Source: an uncultured Corynebacterium sp.
GTDB taxonomy: Bacteria; Actinomycetota; Actinomycetes; Mycobacteriales; Mycobacteriaceae
Assembly: GCA_943908385.1 (NCBI GenBank)
Contig: CALTTF010000035.1
Span: forward strand, 1-16,932
DNA length: 16,932 nt
Direction of reading: 5' to 3'
Shown here: piece by piece, positions 1 through 7,172 of the stretch
Position numbering within the stretch: the stretch's first letter is position 1
How the letters are laid out: the number at the start of each line of letters is the position of its first letter
Position numbers and translations under genes: made by a program
The notes under the pieces: generated by a model
What the model was told of the DNA's origin: nothing
Database searches by the model: none
Seen by the model: the letters and a program-made list of their open reading frames with translations, nothing else

Positions 1-1493
1 TCGGCGATCTGCTGGATGTTGGTGTCGTGGGCGCGCTTCGGGTCGAGCCAGAAGACGGCCTTCATGCCGGACTTGCGTGCGCGGTCGACGGCCAGCTTGA
101 TCCAGTCCTCGATGGCGGGGCCGCCGGTGTGGCAGGAGCGCCAGATGTCGCCCTTTTCAACGGTGTGCTCCATCAGGACGGTGCCGTCGGAGGAGACGAC
201 TTGCATGGTGCCGTCGAAAGGCATCTTGAAGGTCTTGTCGTGGGAGCCGTACTCCTCGGCCTTCTGCGCCATGAGGCCGACGTTGGGGGAGGTGCCCATG
301 GTGGTCGGGTCGTAGGCGCCGTTTGCGCGGCAGTCGTCGATGACGGCCTGGTAGACGCCCGCGTAGGAGGAGTCCGGGATGACGGCCAGCGTGTCTTCTT
401 CCTGGTCGTCGGCGTTCCACATGTGGCCGGAGGTGCGGATCATGGCCGGCATGGAGGCATCCACGATGACGTCGGACGGCACGTGCAGGTTGGTGATGCC
501 CTTAGCGGAGTTCACCTGTGCCAGCGCCGGGCCCTCAGCCATGGCCTTGTCGAAGGCGGCGCGGATCTCCTCGCCGTTCTCCAGGTCGTTGAGACCGGTG
601 TAGATGGCACCGAGGCCGGATTCGCCGTCGAGGCCGGCTTCGAGGAGCTCGGTGCCGTACTGGTCGTAGACGTCCTTGAAGAAGGCGCGGACGACGTGGC
701 CGAACAGGATGGGGTCGGAGACCTTCATCATGGTGGCCTTGAGGTGGACGGAGAAGAGGACGCCCTCTTCCTTTGCGCGCTTGACGGCCTCGAGCAGGAA
801 GGCGTCGAGGGCCTTGACGGACATGTAGGTCGCGTCGACGACATCGCCGGCGGCGACCTTGACATCGTCGCGGAAGACGCGCTCCTTGTCCTCGCCGACG
901 AGCTTCATCGTCAGAGTGTCGTCCTTGTCGAGGATGACGGACTTCTCGTTGTGGCGGAAGTCGCCGTCAGTCATGGTGGCCACGTTGGTCTTGGAATCCG
1001 CGGACCATGCACCCATGGAGTGCGGGTGCTTGCGGGCGAAGTTCTTCACCGACTGGGGTGCGCGGCGGTCGGAGTTGCCCTGGCGCAGGACCGGGTTGAC
1101 GGCGGAGCCCTTCACGGCGTCGTAACGCGCGCGGATGTCCTCCTGCGTCTCGCTGGCCGGGTTAGCCGGGTAGTCGGGGATGTCGAAGCCGGCGTCCTGC
1201 AGCTCCTTGATCGCCTTGCGCAGCTGCACGAGTGACGCGGAGATATTCGGCAGCTTCACGATATTGGCATCGGGCGTGCCCGCGAGCTCGCCGAGCTTCT
1301 CCAGGTAGTCAGGTACTCGCTGGTCGTCGCCCAGGTAGTCGGGGAACTGCGCGAGGATGCGGCCGGCGAGAGAGATGTCGTAGGTCTCCACGTCGACGCC
1401 TGCGTTGGAGGCGAAAGCTTCGACGATCGGTTTGAGGGAGTAGGTCGCTAGAAGCGGGGCTTCGTCCGTTTTGGTCCAGATGATTTTGGCCAT
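1..1493 (-). CDS. icd: Monomeric NADP-dependent isocitrate dehydrogenase, 5' part (3' end outside window)
   Basis: The enzyme oxidatively decarboxylates isocitrate to 2-oxoglutarate with NADP+ in the TCA cycle. 497 codons are visible from the ATG at 1493 (minus strand); the family is about 740 residues, so roughly the last third lies beyond base 1. The protein begins MAKIIWTKTDEAP. Residues 128-146 hold KGSAVNP..LRQGNSDRRAP, in which S130, N133, R137 and R143 keep the spacing of the isocitrate-binding residues known from the Azotobacter monomeric enzyme (S132, N135, R139, R145). This is the single-chain IDH type, unrelated in length to the homodimeric enzyme. The start is supported by GAGGTG five bases upstream. 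It is divergent from xthA across 117 bases. Very confident of family; the C-terminal catalytic Asp residues cannot be checked here. Confidence 0.96.
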   Translation of the reverse strand, partial: MAKIIWTKTDEAPLLATYSLKPIVEAFASNAGVDVETYDISLAGRILAQFPDYLGDDQRVPDYLEKLGELAGTPDANIVKLPNISASLVQLRKAIKELQDAGFDIPDYPANPASETQEDIRARYDAVKGSAVNPVLRQGNSDRRAPQSVKNFARKHPHSMGAWSADSKTNVATMTDGDFRHNEKSVILDKDDTLTMKLVGEDKERVFRDDVKVAAGDVVDATYMSVKALDAFLLEAVKRAKEEGVLFSVHLKATMMKVSDPILFGHVVRAFFKDVYDQYGTELLEAGLDGESGLGAIYTGLNDLENGEEIRAAFDKAMAEGPALAQVNSAKGITNLHVPSDVIVDASMPAMIRTSGHMWNADDQEEDTLAVIPDSSYAGVYQAVIDDCRANGAYDPTTMGTSPNVGLMAQKAEEYGSHDKTFKMPFDGTMQVVSSDGTVLMEHTVEKGDIWRSCHTGGPAIEDWIKLAVDRARKSGMKAVFWLDPKRAHDTNIQQIA

Positions 1494-1610
1494 GGGTCAC
1501 CTCAAATAATCAGAATGTTCTATTTCTCAATGTGTCAGCCCACCAGCGTACCCACTAACCTTTTGGTCCGCCGACTAGGCTCCGCGCACCGCACGGTAAG
1601 GTGGGCCCGC

Positions 1611-2516
1611 ATGAGCCTCACTATCGCATCCGTCAACGTCAACGGCATCCGCGCGGCCACGAAGGTGCGCAACGAGAATAATCCGGGCATGCTCGCCTGG
1701 CTCGAGGAGACATCGGCCGACGTGGTGCTCATGCAGGAGGTCCGCGCAACCCAGGAGCAGTCGGAGAAGGCGCTCGCCCCCGCGATCGAGCAGGGCTGGC
1801 ACGTCTATTTCGCGCCCGCCGCGGCGAAGGGCCGCGCAGGCGTCGGCATCGCGTCGCGCACGCCGCTTTCTAACGTCCGCATCGGGATCCCCGAGTTCGA
1901 GGATTCCGGCCGCTTCGTCGCGGGCACGCTTGACGACGGCACCGTGGTCTCCTCCCTCTACCTCCCCTCTGGCAGCACCGGAACGGAAAAGCAGGATGAG
2001 AAGTGGCGTTTCCTGGACCAGTTCGAGCCGCTGCTCACCCAGTGGGCTGAAGAGAACAAGGACATGGTGATCGGCGGCGACTGGAATATCTGCCACCGCC
2101 GCGAGGACCTGAAGAACTGGAAGGGCAACCAGAAGTCCTCCGGCTTCCTGCCGGGGGAGCGCGCGTTCATGGACTCCGTCTTCGGCTGCTTCCCGGATGA
2201 TGAGGCCCAGGACGTGGACTCCAAGGACGAGGCTGGTTTCTTCGGCGCTGTCGACTACGTCAGCGATCTCCGCCGCTCCGCCTGCGCCGAGCCCCGCTGG
2301 TTCGATGTGGCCCGCCGCCTTCAGCCGGAGGATGCTCCTTACACCTGGTGGACGTACCGCGGCCAGGCTTTCAACAACAACGCGGGGTGGCGCATCGACT
2401 ACCAGGCCGTCACCGCCAGCATGCTCGAGCGCGCCCAGCGCACCTGGGTGGAAAAGGCCGCGACCGTCGAGGAGCGCTGGTCCGACCACTCGCCGCTGCT
2501 CGTCGAGTACAGCTAG
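1611..2516 (+). CDS. xthA: Exodeoxyribonuclease III (AP endonuclease family)
   Basis: This is a 301-residue Mg-dependent AP endonuclease / 3'-5' exonuclease of the exonuclease-phosphatase fold, acting in base excision repair. The full catalytic set can be read with the E. coli ExoIII pattern: N9 (SVNVNGIRA), E43 (MQEVRA), Y117 (LYLPSG), D157 and N159 (GGDWNI), D263 (RIDYQ) and D292-H293 (WSDHSP). The start is taken at ATG 1611, where the family N-terminus begins (MSLTIASVN), with TAAGGTGGG just upstream. An in-frame extension back to 1515 has no homologous look and is rejected. A TANNNT box, TAGGCT (1576-1581), could be its -10 element. The stop is only six bases from the convergent stop of the PIN-domain toxin, so there is no room for a conventional terminator between them. 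Confidence 0.95.
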   Translation: MSLTIASVNVNGIRAATKVRNENNPGMLAWLEETSADVVLMQEVRATQEQSEKALAPAIEQGWHVYFAPAAAKGRAGVGIASRTPLSNVRIGIPEFEDSGRFVAGTLDDGTVVSSLYLPSGSTGTEKQDEKWRFLDQFEPLLTQWAEENKDMVIGGDWNICHRREDLKNWKGNQKSSGFLPGERAFMDSVFGCFPDDEAQDVDSKDEAGFFGAVDYVSDLRRSACAEPRWFDVARRLQPEDAPYTWWTYRGQAFNNNAGWRIDYQAVTASMLERAQRTWVEKAATVEERWSDHSPLLVEYS

Positions 2517-2522
2517 GCGGGG

Positions 2523-2927
2523 CTACCGGTTCGCCGCAGCCCCCGGCGAAATGACTTCGAGGCCGCTGTTCTCTGCGGCCTCGGCCATACGGTGGTCGTA
2601 GGTCACCATCGTGGTGCAGCCGCCCAGCATCGCGGCGGAGATGTGGATAGCGTCGAGCGACCTGAGGTGTTTGCCAGGAAGTAAGCCGGCAAACCGGTAT
2701 GCGGTGTGGTCGAGATCGAAAATCGTGATCGAGGCCAAGAACGATTCCAGTTCTCCCAAGCTCAACTCTGGATACTTGTTTCGAGTCCGACGAAGCTCGG
2801 TTTCGAGCAGTCTGCAGGAAGACAGCACCGGTGAATGCGTCAGTATCGCTTTATCGAGCGCTTGCGTTTCTGCTTCTTCGACGAGAAGTTTGAACGCGGC
2901 TGACGTGTCGAGATACCAAAGTTTCAC
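2523..2927 (-). CDS. PIN-domain ribonuclease toxin (VapC-like)
   Basis: This 134-residue protein is a PIN-domain RNase of the VapC toxin type, expected to cleave RNA when free of its antitoxin. The four metal-binding acidic residues are in place: D7 (WYLDTSA), E44 (LLETEL), D92 (LRSLDAIHIS) and D111 (VTYDHRM). The length fits the family. The start chosen is GTG at 2927, with AGAGGA nine bases upstream inside the end of the antitoxin gene. An earlier in-frame GTG at 2948 would overlap the antitoxin by 17 bases and has no better ribosome site. The antitoxin stop lies four bases before this GTG, so the genes are translationally coupled. Base composition here is visibly less GC-rich than in neighbours such as trpS, which suggests acquisition by transfer. 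The cellular target cannot be predicted. Confidence 0.9.
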   Translation of the reverse strand: MKLWYLDTSAAFKLLVEEAETQALDKAILTHSPVLSSCRLLETELRRTRNKYPELSLGELESFLASITIFDLDHTAYRFAGLLPGKHLRSLDAIHISAAMLGGCTTMVTYDHRMAEAAENSGLEVISPGAAANR

Positions 2928-2931
2928 CGTG

Positions 2932-3276
2932 TCACATCCTCTCTTCACGCAGTTCGTCGAGGATCTGCTGTGTGCTCACGGGTAGGCGTACCCGTTTAAT
3001 TTCGTCCAGATTGAGCGGCTTCGACGGCGGAGTGAAGGAAAGTCGGCAATGGTGTGCGTCGATCAAGCCGGTCAGGCGAGCGACCGGGCGCCCGCGATTG
3101 GTGATGATGAATTCCGCGCCCTGTTCGACCTCGCGCAGGATACGGCTGCTGTCGTTGCGCAGTTCACGCTGCGGGATTGTGCGCGGCTCGGAGGGGTGGC
3201 TGGGGCCCTCGGTTGTCGGAGTGTGTGGAGTGGATTCGGACGGATCGGACGAGTTGGGAACTGGTGCGGCGGACAT
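2932..3276 (-). CDS. Phd/YefM-type antitoxin of the toxin-antitoxin pair
   Basis: A 114-residue DNA-binding antitoxin. Residues 33-72 carry the Phd/YefM signature: TIPQRELRNDSSRILREVEQG followed by EFIITNRGRPVARLTGL. The C-terminal part (73-114) would wrap the toxin. Family members usually start just before TIPQREL; here a 30-residue Pro/Ser/Thr-rich tail precedes it and no in-frame start lies closer, so the extension seems real. The start is ATG 3276. There is no Shine-Dalgarno, but TACGCT (a TANNNT -10 box) sits six bases upstream, which indicates a leaderless transcript. The -10 box lies inside a palindrome (3277-3290) that could be the autoregulatory operator. Longer in-frame starts up to 3510 run through the trpS coding start and are rejected. 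Confidence 0.88.
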   Translation of the reverse strand: MSAAPVPNSSDPSESTPHTPTTEGPSHPSEPRTIPQRELRNDSSRILREVEQGAEFIITNRGRPVARLTGLIDAHHCRLSFTPPSKPLNLDEIKRVRLPVSTQQILDELREERM

Positions 3277-3290
3277 GCTACGAGCGTAGC
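3277..3290 (-). promoter_or_regulatory. Palindromic operator with -10 box of the toxin-antitoxin operon
   Basis: Read on the minus strand, GCTACG-CT-CGTAGC is a perfect inverted repeat with 6-base arms abutting the antitoxin ATG. Its middle contains TACGCT, which fits the actinobacterial -10 pattern TANNNT and ends six bases before the start codon, as expected of a leaderless gene. Antitoxins of this class typically repress their own promoter by binding such palindromes. The operator role is inferred; the repeat is seen directly. Confidence 0.6.
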
Positions 3291-3384
3291 AACAGGGGTG
3301 AACCATAAGGAAGAGAGCTTGGTGGCGGGCCCGGTGGACAGCGCGGGGCGCGAGACCGTGACGAGCGGTGGTTCGCGCGGTCGC

Positions 3385-3390
3385 TAGACT
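3385..3390 (+). promoter_or_regulatory. -10 box of leaderless trpS
   Basis: TAGACT matches TANNNT and ends seven bases before the trpS ATG at 3398, with no Shine-Dalgarno between. Transcription would start at or next to the A of the start codon. No clear -35 element was found, which is common for this promoter class. Confidence 0.55.
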
Positions 3391-3397
3391 GTTGCCC

Positions 3398-4456
3398 ATG
3401 ACTGCTGCTGACAACGCTTCCGCATCCGAATCCCAGAACCAGACCGGCGCAGAGACCCAGCGCGTCCTGTCGGGCATCCAGCCGACGGCGGACTCGTACC
3501 ACCTGGGCAACTACCTGGGAGCGCTGAAGCAGTGGATCGACCTGCAGGACGACTATGAGGCGTTCTACTTCATCCCGGACCTGCACGCGATCACGGTGGA
3601 GCAGAACCCGGAGGAGCTGCGCGAGCGCACGCTGAAGGGCGTGGCGCAGCTGATCGCGCTGGGCATTGACCCGGACAAGTCGACGCTGTTCGTGCAGTCG
3701 CACGTGCCGGAGCACGCGGAGCTGACCTGGGTGCTGCAGTGCCTGACGGGCTTCGGCGAGGCCAGCCGCATGACGCAGTTCAAGGACAAGTCGCAAAAGC
3801 AGGGCCAGGACCGCACGTCGGTGGGCCTGTTCACCTACCCGGTGCTGATGGCGGCGGATATCTTGCTGTACTCGCCGCAGCTCGTGCCGGTGGGCGAGGA
3901 CCAGCGCCAGCACCTCGAGCTCACCCGCACCCTGGCGGAGCGCTTCAACGGCCGCTACGGAAAGACGTTCGTGGTGCCGGAGGGCTTCATTCCGGAAGGG
4001 TCGGCGAAGATCTACGACCTGCAGGAGCCGACATCGAAAATGAGCAAGTCGGGCTCGAACCCGAAGGGCATCATCAACCTGCTCGACGAGCCGAAGACCT
4101 CGGCGAAGCGCATCAAGTCCGCGGTGACGGACAATGATGGCGTCATCGCGTTCGACCGCGAGGGCAAGCCGGGCGTGTCCAACCTGCTGGCTATTCAGTC
4201 GGCGCTGACGGGCAACAGCATCGATTCGATCGTCGCGGGCTACGAGGGCCAGGGCTACGGCGCGCTCAAGGGCGACACGGCGGATGCGCTCGAGGCGTTC
4301 ACCACGCCGCTGCGCGCCCGCTACGATGAGCTGATGGCTGACCGCGCGCAGCTCGAGGACATTCTCGCCCGCGGCGCCGCCCGCGCCCGCGAGATCGCGC
4401 AGCCGCTGCTCGCTGATGTCTACGAGAAGACAGGTTTCCTCGTTCCCCGCCGCTAA
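3398..4456 (+). CDS. trpS: Tryptophanyl-tRNA synthetase
   Basis: This 352-residue class I aminoacyl-tRNA synthetase charges tRNA-Trp. Signature motifs are visible: the HIGH-like HLGN at 35-38 within GIQPTADSYHLGNYLGALK, and the KMSKS loop at 214-218. GEDQRQHLELTR (167-178) is a typical bacterial TrpRS segment. The start at ATG 3398 gives MTAADNASAS, about 20 disordered residues before the catalytic core. A longer frame from 3368 is rejected because a -10 box sits right before 3398. The gene is divergent from the toxin-antitoxin operon across 121 bases and ends just ahead of a strong hairpin (4498-4551). Length is normal for the family. Confidence 0.97.
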   Translation: MTAADNASASESQNQTGAETQRVLSGIQPTADSYHLGNYLGALKQWIDLQDDYEAFYFIPDLHAITVEQNPEELRERTLKGVAQLIALGIDPDKSTLFVQSHVPEHAELTWVLQCLTGFGEASRMTQFKDKSQKQGQDRTSVGLFTYPVLMAADILLYSPQLVPVGEDQRQHLELTRTLAERFNGRYGKTFVVPEGFIPEGSAKIYDLQEPTSKMSKSGSNPKGIINLLDEPKTSAKRIKSAVTDNDGVIAFDREGKPGVSNLLAIQSALTGNSIDSIVAGYEGQGYGALKGDTADALEAFTTPLRARYDELMADRAQLEDILARGAARAREIAQPLLADVYEKTGFLVPRR

Positions 4457-4497
4457 AAGCACGCTTATCGACGGACGCGTTGCGCCCTTCTCACCCA

Positions 4498-4551
4498 CAC
4501 CGGCCCGACACCTCCTCACCGCGCCATTACGGCGCAGGTGTCGGGCCGGTG
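4498..4551 (+). terminator. Long hairpin terminator after trpS
   Basis: A perfect 16-base inverted repeat, CACCGGCCCGACACCT (4498-4513) and AGGTGTCGGGCCGGTG (4536-4551), encloses a 22-base loop. The loop holds a second small stem, GCGCC/GGCGC (4521-4525, 4531-4535). It follows the trpS stop by 41 bases. The T-run after it is short (CTTTACC), which resembles the U-poor terminators common in actinobacteria. An RNA-processing role cannot be excluded. Confidence 0.75.
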
Positions 4552-4595
4552 CTTTACCATGTATGAGCGAAACTTAGGAAAGGACTGGAACACCC

Positions 4596-5681
4596 ATGGC
4601 AACGGCTACGTCGCCCCGCGAGGGCTTCACGGATGAGCAGGGGATTGAGCGCGCCCACCCGACCCAGCAGGACGGCGCGATGGCGAAAGTGGAGGAGAAG
4701 GCTCCGCCGGTCGCGCACCTAATGCGCATGAACGAGCGCTTCGGCTCGGAGGGCGGCAACCAGTTCGCCGCTGGCATCACGTACTTCTCCGTGCTCTCGA
4801 TCTTCCCGCTGGCCATGCTGCTGTTCGCCGGCATCGGTTTCGTCCTGGCGGCGCGACCGGATCTGATGGACCAGCTGCAGGAGCAGATCGCCAACTCCGT
4901 CGAGGGCGACACCGGTGAGATGGTCAACGAGGTCATTCAGACGGCGATCGACCAGCGCGGCGCCGTCGCCGGCATCGGTTTGCTCACCACGCTGTGGTCC
5001 GGTCTCGGCTGGATGAATAACCTGCGAATCGGCATTTCCGCCATGTGGTCGCTGGATGCGAACGAGGGCGGGGGCAACTTCGTCACCAAGAAGCTCGCGG
5101 ACCTGGTCGCGCTCATCGGTCTGCTGGTGCTGTTCGTGCTGGCCTTCGCGGTCACGGCGGTCGGCTCGTCCAGTCTGACCACCACGGCGATGGAACACTT
5201 CGGCATCGGCAATTTCCCGGGCGCGCGCCTCGTGGTGTTCGTGGCGGGCCTGGTCGCCGGTATCTTCGCCAACTTCCTGGTGTTCTGGTGGCTGATCGTG
5301 TTCATGCCGCGCACCAAGGTGCCGCTGAAGTCCGGCTTCAAGGGAGCACTGTTCGGCGCGGTCATCTTCGAGGTGATCAAGCAGTTCTCCACCGTGATCG
5401 TCGGCTCGGCCACCGGTAACCCGGCCGGTGCTCTGTTCGGACCGATCATCACCCTGATGGTCGTGCTCTACCTGGTCTGGCGCGTGGTCCTCTACGTCTC
5501 CGCCTGGACGGCGACGACGAAGGAATCCCTCGCGCTGGAGGAACCGGCGGTGCCGGAACCGGCAGTGATCAATGTCCGCGCCGGGATCAACGAGAAGGAC
5601 AACACCGGCATCAACCTGGGCATCGGTGCCGCGATCGGCGCTATCGGCGTTGCCGCCGTTTCTTTGCTGACGCGAGACTGA
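4596..5681 (+). CDS. YhjD/YihY-family inner membrane protein
   Basis: A 361-residue polytopic membrane protein of the YihY/YhjD (formerly RNase BN-like) family, whose transport role is unsettled. Hydrophobic segments lie at about 58-86, 123-148, 167-190, 209-236, 248-262 and 278-304, with a further C-terminal segment at 339-358. Family marks include the NQFAAGITYFSVLSIFPL start of the first segment and ANFLVFWWLIVFMPRTKVP in the fourth. The N-terminal 45 residues are charged and probably cytoplasmic. The start ATG 4596 has AGGAAAGGA upstream. It follows trpS, an order I recall from mycobacteria and corynebacteria. Its last 41 bases overlap the 3' end of the convergent carboxypeptidase gene. 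Substrate unknown. Confidence 0.88.
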   Translation: MATATSPREGFTDEQGIERAHPTQQDGAMAKVEEKAPPVAHLMRMNERFGSEGGNQFAAGITYFSVLSIFPLAMLLFAGIGFVLAARPDLMDQLQEQIANSVEGDTGEMVNEVIQTAIDQRGAVAGIGLLTTLWSGLGWMNNLRIGISAMWSLDANEGGGNFVTKKLADLVALIGLLVLFVLAFAVTAVGSSSLTTTAMEHFGIGNFPGARLVVFVAGLVAGIFANFLVFWWLIVFMPRTKVPLKSGFKGALFGAVIFEVIKQFSTVIVGSATGNPAGALFGPIITLMVVLYLVWRVVLYVSAWTATTKESLALEEPAVPEPAVINVRAGINEKDNTGINLGIGAAIGAIGVAAVSLLTRD

Positions 5682-7005
5682 GCCAGGTCGCTAGCCCGGC
5701 CAGGGCCAGCACGCCGCTGAAGACGGCGATGCCTTCCCACGGGAGGGTGTCGCCGTCTTCGGCGTTTCCGGAGGAGTCTGTGCCGTCCTCGCCGGGATCA
5801 TCGGTGACGGGGGCGCCGGTGTTGGAGGGCTGGGCGGTGGCGTCGTCAAGCGATGCGACGGCGTCGTCCGAGGTGAACTTGTAGCCCTCGTGAATGAGGT
5901 CCTGCGACTGCTCCCACGCGCGGCCCTTGTCGATGGTGGTGTCGAGGACGATCGCCATCAGTCGCCGGCCGTCGCGCTCGAGCGCGCCGACGAAGGTGTG
6001 CTTCGCGTCGTCGGTGTAGCCCGTCTTGCCGCCGATGCCGTCCGGGTCGTTGAGGTAAAGCTTGTTGTCGTTGTAGACGTCGAAGCCTGGCAACTCCTCG
6101 CCGTCGGGGCCTGTGTAGCCGGGGAAGGGGTACATCTCGGTCTTGACGATCTCGCTGAACGTCGGGTTCTGGTACGCCTTCGTGTACGCGATGCCCATGT
6201 CCCACGCGGATGTGGACATGCCCGGGGCGTCCAGGCCCGAGTAGCTCGCGGCGCGGGTGTCTGTCATGCCCAGCTCTTTGGCCTTCTCGTTGACCTTGCG
6301 CAGCGTCTCCTCGTCGCCGCCCAACTCCTGGGCCAGCGCGTGCGCAGCATCGTTGCCGGAGACCATGAGCAGGCCGTGCATCAGGTCGTCGATCGTGTAC
6401 TTGCCGTTCGGGCCGAGCCCCACCGCGGACCCCTCCTGGCCGGCTGACTCCTCGCTGACCGTGACTTCTTTGTCGAACGGCAGCTCGTCGATGACCACGA
6501 GCGCGAGCAGCACCTTGATGATCGACGCCGGACGGTAGCGCCCGTGCGGGTCCTTCATCGCGATGACATCGCCCGTGTCCACGTCCGCCACCAGCCACGA
6601 TGTGGCCAGCACCTTGTCGGAGACAGTGAAACCGTCCGGCGCGATGACGCCGCAGGGGCCGTCGTATTCGACCGGCAGCGGCGTCGGGGTCGGGGAGCCC
6701 GGCGCAATGCGTTCCGACGTGCTCACCGGCTCCGGAGGCTGCGTCGCGTTCGGGCAGTTATCCGTGTTCGGGGCTTCCTCGCGCGGATCCGGGTAGTGCG
6801 GCGCGTCCTCGTCGGTGGCCTCGGCCTGGGCGTCGGCGCCGGCCTCGGCATCCTCCGGGGCGCCAGGTGCTCCAGGCTCTTCCGCGGCAGTGACGGCGGT
6901 CTCCGCTTCCTGCGCCACGGCGGCGGGCTGGGCGGGGAAGGTGAACGGCATGACCGCTGCGGGGGCGATCGCCGCAGCCAGCGCGAGTGAAAGCTTCTTC
7001 TTCAT
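5641..7005 (-). CDS. D-alanyl-D-alanine carboxypeptidase (peptidase S11, DacB/DacC type)
   Basis: This is a 454-residue penicillin-binding carboxypeptidase that would trim the terminal D-Ala from peptidoglycan stem peptides outside the membrane. An N-terminal signal peptide (MKKKLSLALAAAIAP..., cleavage near AVAQ, about residue 32) is followed by an acidic Ala/Pro/Glu-rich linker to about 115. The S11 motifs are all present: SIIK with nucleophile S161 and K164, SGN at 216-218, and KTG at 327-329. A Pro/Asp-rich stalk (about 388-422) leads to a C-terminal membrane segment (425-446) and a basic tail (KKRRQRR), so the enzyme is anchored with its active site outside. C84 and C118 could form a disulfide. 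No Shine-Dalgarno is seen; TACACT lies nine bases upstream of the ATG. This resembles mycobacterial DacB1 in neighbourhood and layout. Confidence 0.93.
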   Translation of the reverse strand: MKKKLSLALAAAIAPAAVMPFTFPAQPAAVAQEAETAVTAAEEPGAPGAPEDAEAGADAQAEATDEDAPHYPDPREEAPNTDNCPNATQPPEPVSTSERIAPGSPTPTPLPVEYDGPCGVIAPDGFTVSDKVLATSWLVADVDTGDVIAMKDPHGRYRPASIIKVLLALVVIDELPFDKEVTVSEESAGQEGSAVGLGPNGKYTIDDLMHGLLMVSGNDAAHALAQELGGDEETLRKVNEKAKELGMTDTRAASYSGLDAPGMSTSAWDMGIAYTKAYQNPTFSEIVKTEMYPFPGYTGPDGEELPGFDVYNDNKLYLNDPDGIGGKTGYTDDAKHTFVGALERDGRRLMAIVLDTTIDKGRAWEQSQDLIHEGYKFTSDDAVASLDDATAQPSNTGAPVTDDPGEDGTDSSGNAEDGDTLPWEGIAVFSGVLALAGLATWLSLASAKKRRQRR

Positions 7006-7014
7006 CGTGCGATA

Positions 7015-7020
7015 AGTGTA
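7015..7020 (-). promoter_or_regulatory. Candidate -10 box of the carboxypeptidase gene
   Basis: On the minus strand TACACT fits TANNNT and ends nine bases before the ATG at 7005. No ribosome-binding site lies in between, so the transcript would have a leader of only two or three bases. No convincing -35 element was seen. Confidence 0.4.
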
Positions 7021-7082
7021 GGAGCATGGCCGCGAAATGGGCTTTATGACCCGCTGATTCCCCGGTTTGTATCTGCGACAAC

Positions 7083-7101
7083 CAAGTGCAGCCTCACCTT
7101 A
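7083..7101 (+). promoter_or_regulatory. Degenerate DtxR-box-like sequence (weak)
   Basis: CAAGTGCAGCCTCACCTTA agrees with the corynebacterial DtxR consensus at about 12 of 19 positions by eye, mainly in its right half (AGCCTnACCTnA). It lies 72 bases before the transporter start and 78 bases before the carboxypeptidase start. Binding is speculative. Confidence 0.25.
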
Positions 7102-7123
7102 AAAACACCCTCTCACCTGCGGT

Positions 7124-7139
7124 AAGTTAGTCCTAACTT
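7124..7139 (+). promoter_or_regulatory. Palindromic operator candidate, iron-box-like
   Basis: AAGTTAG-TC-CTAACTT is a perfect 7-base inverted repeat located 33 bases before the transporter ATG. The inner half-sites GTTAG/CTAAC are those of the DtxR consensus, but the centre is two bases rather than one. It sits where the -35 region of a promoter for the transporter would be. The palindrome is seen directly; a metal-responsive regulator is inferred from the downstream gene type. Confidence 0.5.
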
Positions 7140-7172
7140 GCTTGCGGGGTTGCTTAACGGCCGAGTAGAACT

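Noticed and set aside
27..1235. A 402-codon plus-strand frame opposite icd.
   Set aside because: It is a Gly/Val/Asp-rich shadow of the isocitrate dehydrogenase coding strand and has no domain or ribosome site.
3278..4519. A 413-codon minus-strand frame opposite trpS.
   Set aside because: It is antisense to an unambiguous trpS, low in complexity (Arg/Leu/Val-rich) and runs through the trpS terminator hairpin.
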